Assembly (NCBI RefSeq): GCF_003438995.1
Contig: NZ_QSUN01000020.1
Coordinates: forward strand, 1 to 64,000
Direction: 5' to 3'
Length of the DNA: 64,000 nucleotides
DNA from: Bacteroides sp. OM05-12
Lineage (GTDB): Bacteria > Bacteroidota > Bacteroidia > Bacteroidales > Bacteroidaceae
The notes beneath the pieces are model-generated. The model was given only the letters and a program-made list of their open reading frames with translations, searched no databases and was not told the DNA's origin. Below are positions 63,866-64,000 of the stretch, piece by piece (within the stretch, counting starts at the first letter, position 1; every line of letters begins with the position of its first letter). Position numbers and translations under genes: made by a program.

Positions 63866-64000
63866 CGAAACTCCATGAGAATAACAACGTTAGAAGAATA
63901 ATAGTTTTTATTTCCAATATATTAAAAGTATAATTTATATCTTTCTTTTTCCCGGTTTCTCACAGAAATAAATTCGGTATTTTTATTAAACAGGAAAGTC

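Overview
The window looks like chromosomal DNA of a Bacteroidales species, most likely Bacteroides or Phocaeicola. The evidence is the gene repertoire (SusC/SusD pair, NigD-like lipoprotein, PorW/PorX homologs, DUF4834, DUF4954) and the promoters, which follow the Bacteroidetes pattern TTTG-N19..21-TAnnTTTG instead of -35/-10 boxes. Exact or near-exact examples precede psd, frr, dnaE and hflX. Species identity is not resolved. Most of the window is ordinary core genome and I see no integrase, transposase, prophage or CRISPR array.

Layout: (1) 1-3.8 kb, tRNA-Gln(CUG) and rsfS-ftsH-cdsA. (2) 3.8-18.8 kb, a surface/envelope region: a NigD-like lipoprotein; a 3264-residue LamG protein with a type IX secretion (T9SS) C-terminal sorting domain, followed by a small lipoprotein and an OmpA-type outer-membrane protein; then a small membrane protein and a TPR-TM-AraC regulator. 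(3) 18.9-27.1 kb, lpxB-surE on the minus strand, and on the plus strand a small membrane protein, a metal ABC permease, PorW/SprE, PorX and tsaE. (4) 27.1-36.9 kb, a 4 x 23 bp palindromic repeat array beside an orphan Imm17-type gene, then trxA, dnaE, psd-pssA-DUF4834, tadA, yraN-mmcQ-birA and a TPR protein. (5) 37.4-43.7 kb, a seven-gene operon of exported proteins that I do not recognise as a described system. (6) 44.1-46.5 kb, pyrH, frr, rsgA. (7) 46.6-52.1 kb, a complete RND efflux operon. (8) 52.6-58.0 kb, class I fumarase and hflX-DUF4954-DUF2721. (9) 58.5-64 kb, a SusC/SusD pair and a small antitoxin-like gene.

The best candidate for an undescribed system is the 37.4-43.7 kb operon. 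All seven products have signal peptides. Several carry folds that I read as LPP20/FlgP-like, FlgT-like or CsgG/TolB-like, combinations otherwise known from the flagellar outer-membrane ring (FlgO/FlgP/FlgT) and from curli export (CsgG), yet nothing in the window is flagellar or curli-related. These assignments come from reading residue patterns and need profile or structure comparison.

The second notable signal is a dispersed palindromic repeat, present three times in intergenic DNA (16.4, 37.2 and 52.3 kb). Arm changes are compensated and the loop is conserved. Relative to an AT-rich head, the loop is inverted in one copy.

A third theme is T9SS: a giant protein with a T9SS-type tail lies within 20 kb of PorW and PorX homologs, while no core T9SS channel gene (Sov/SprA, PorK/L/M/N, PorT, PorV) is in the window.
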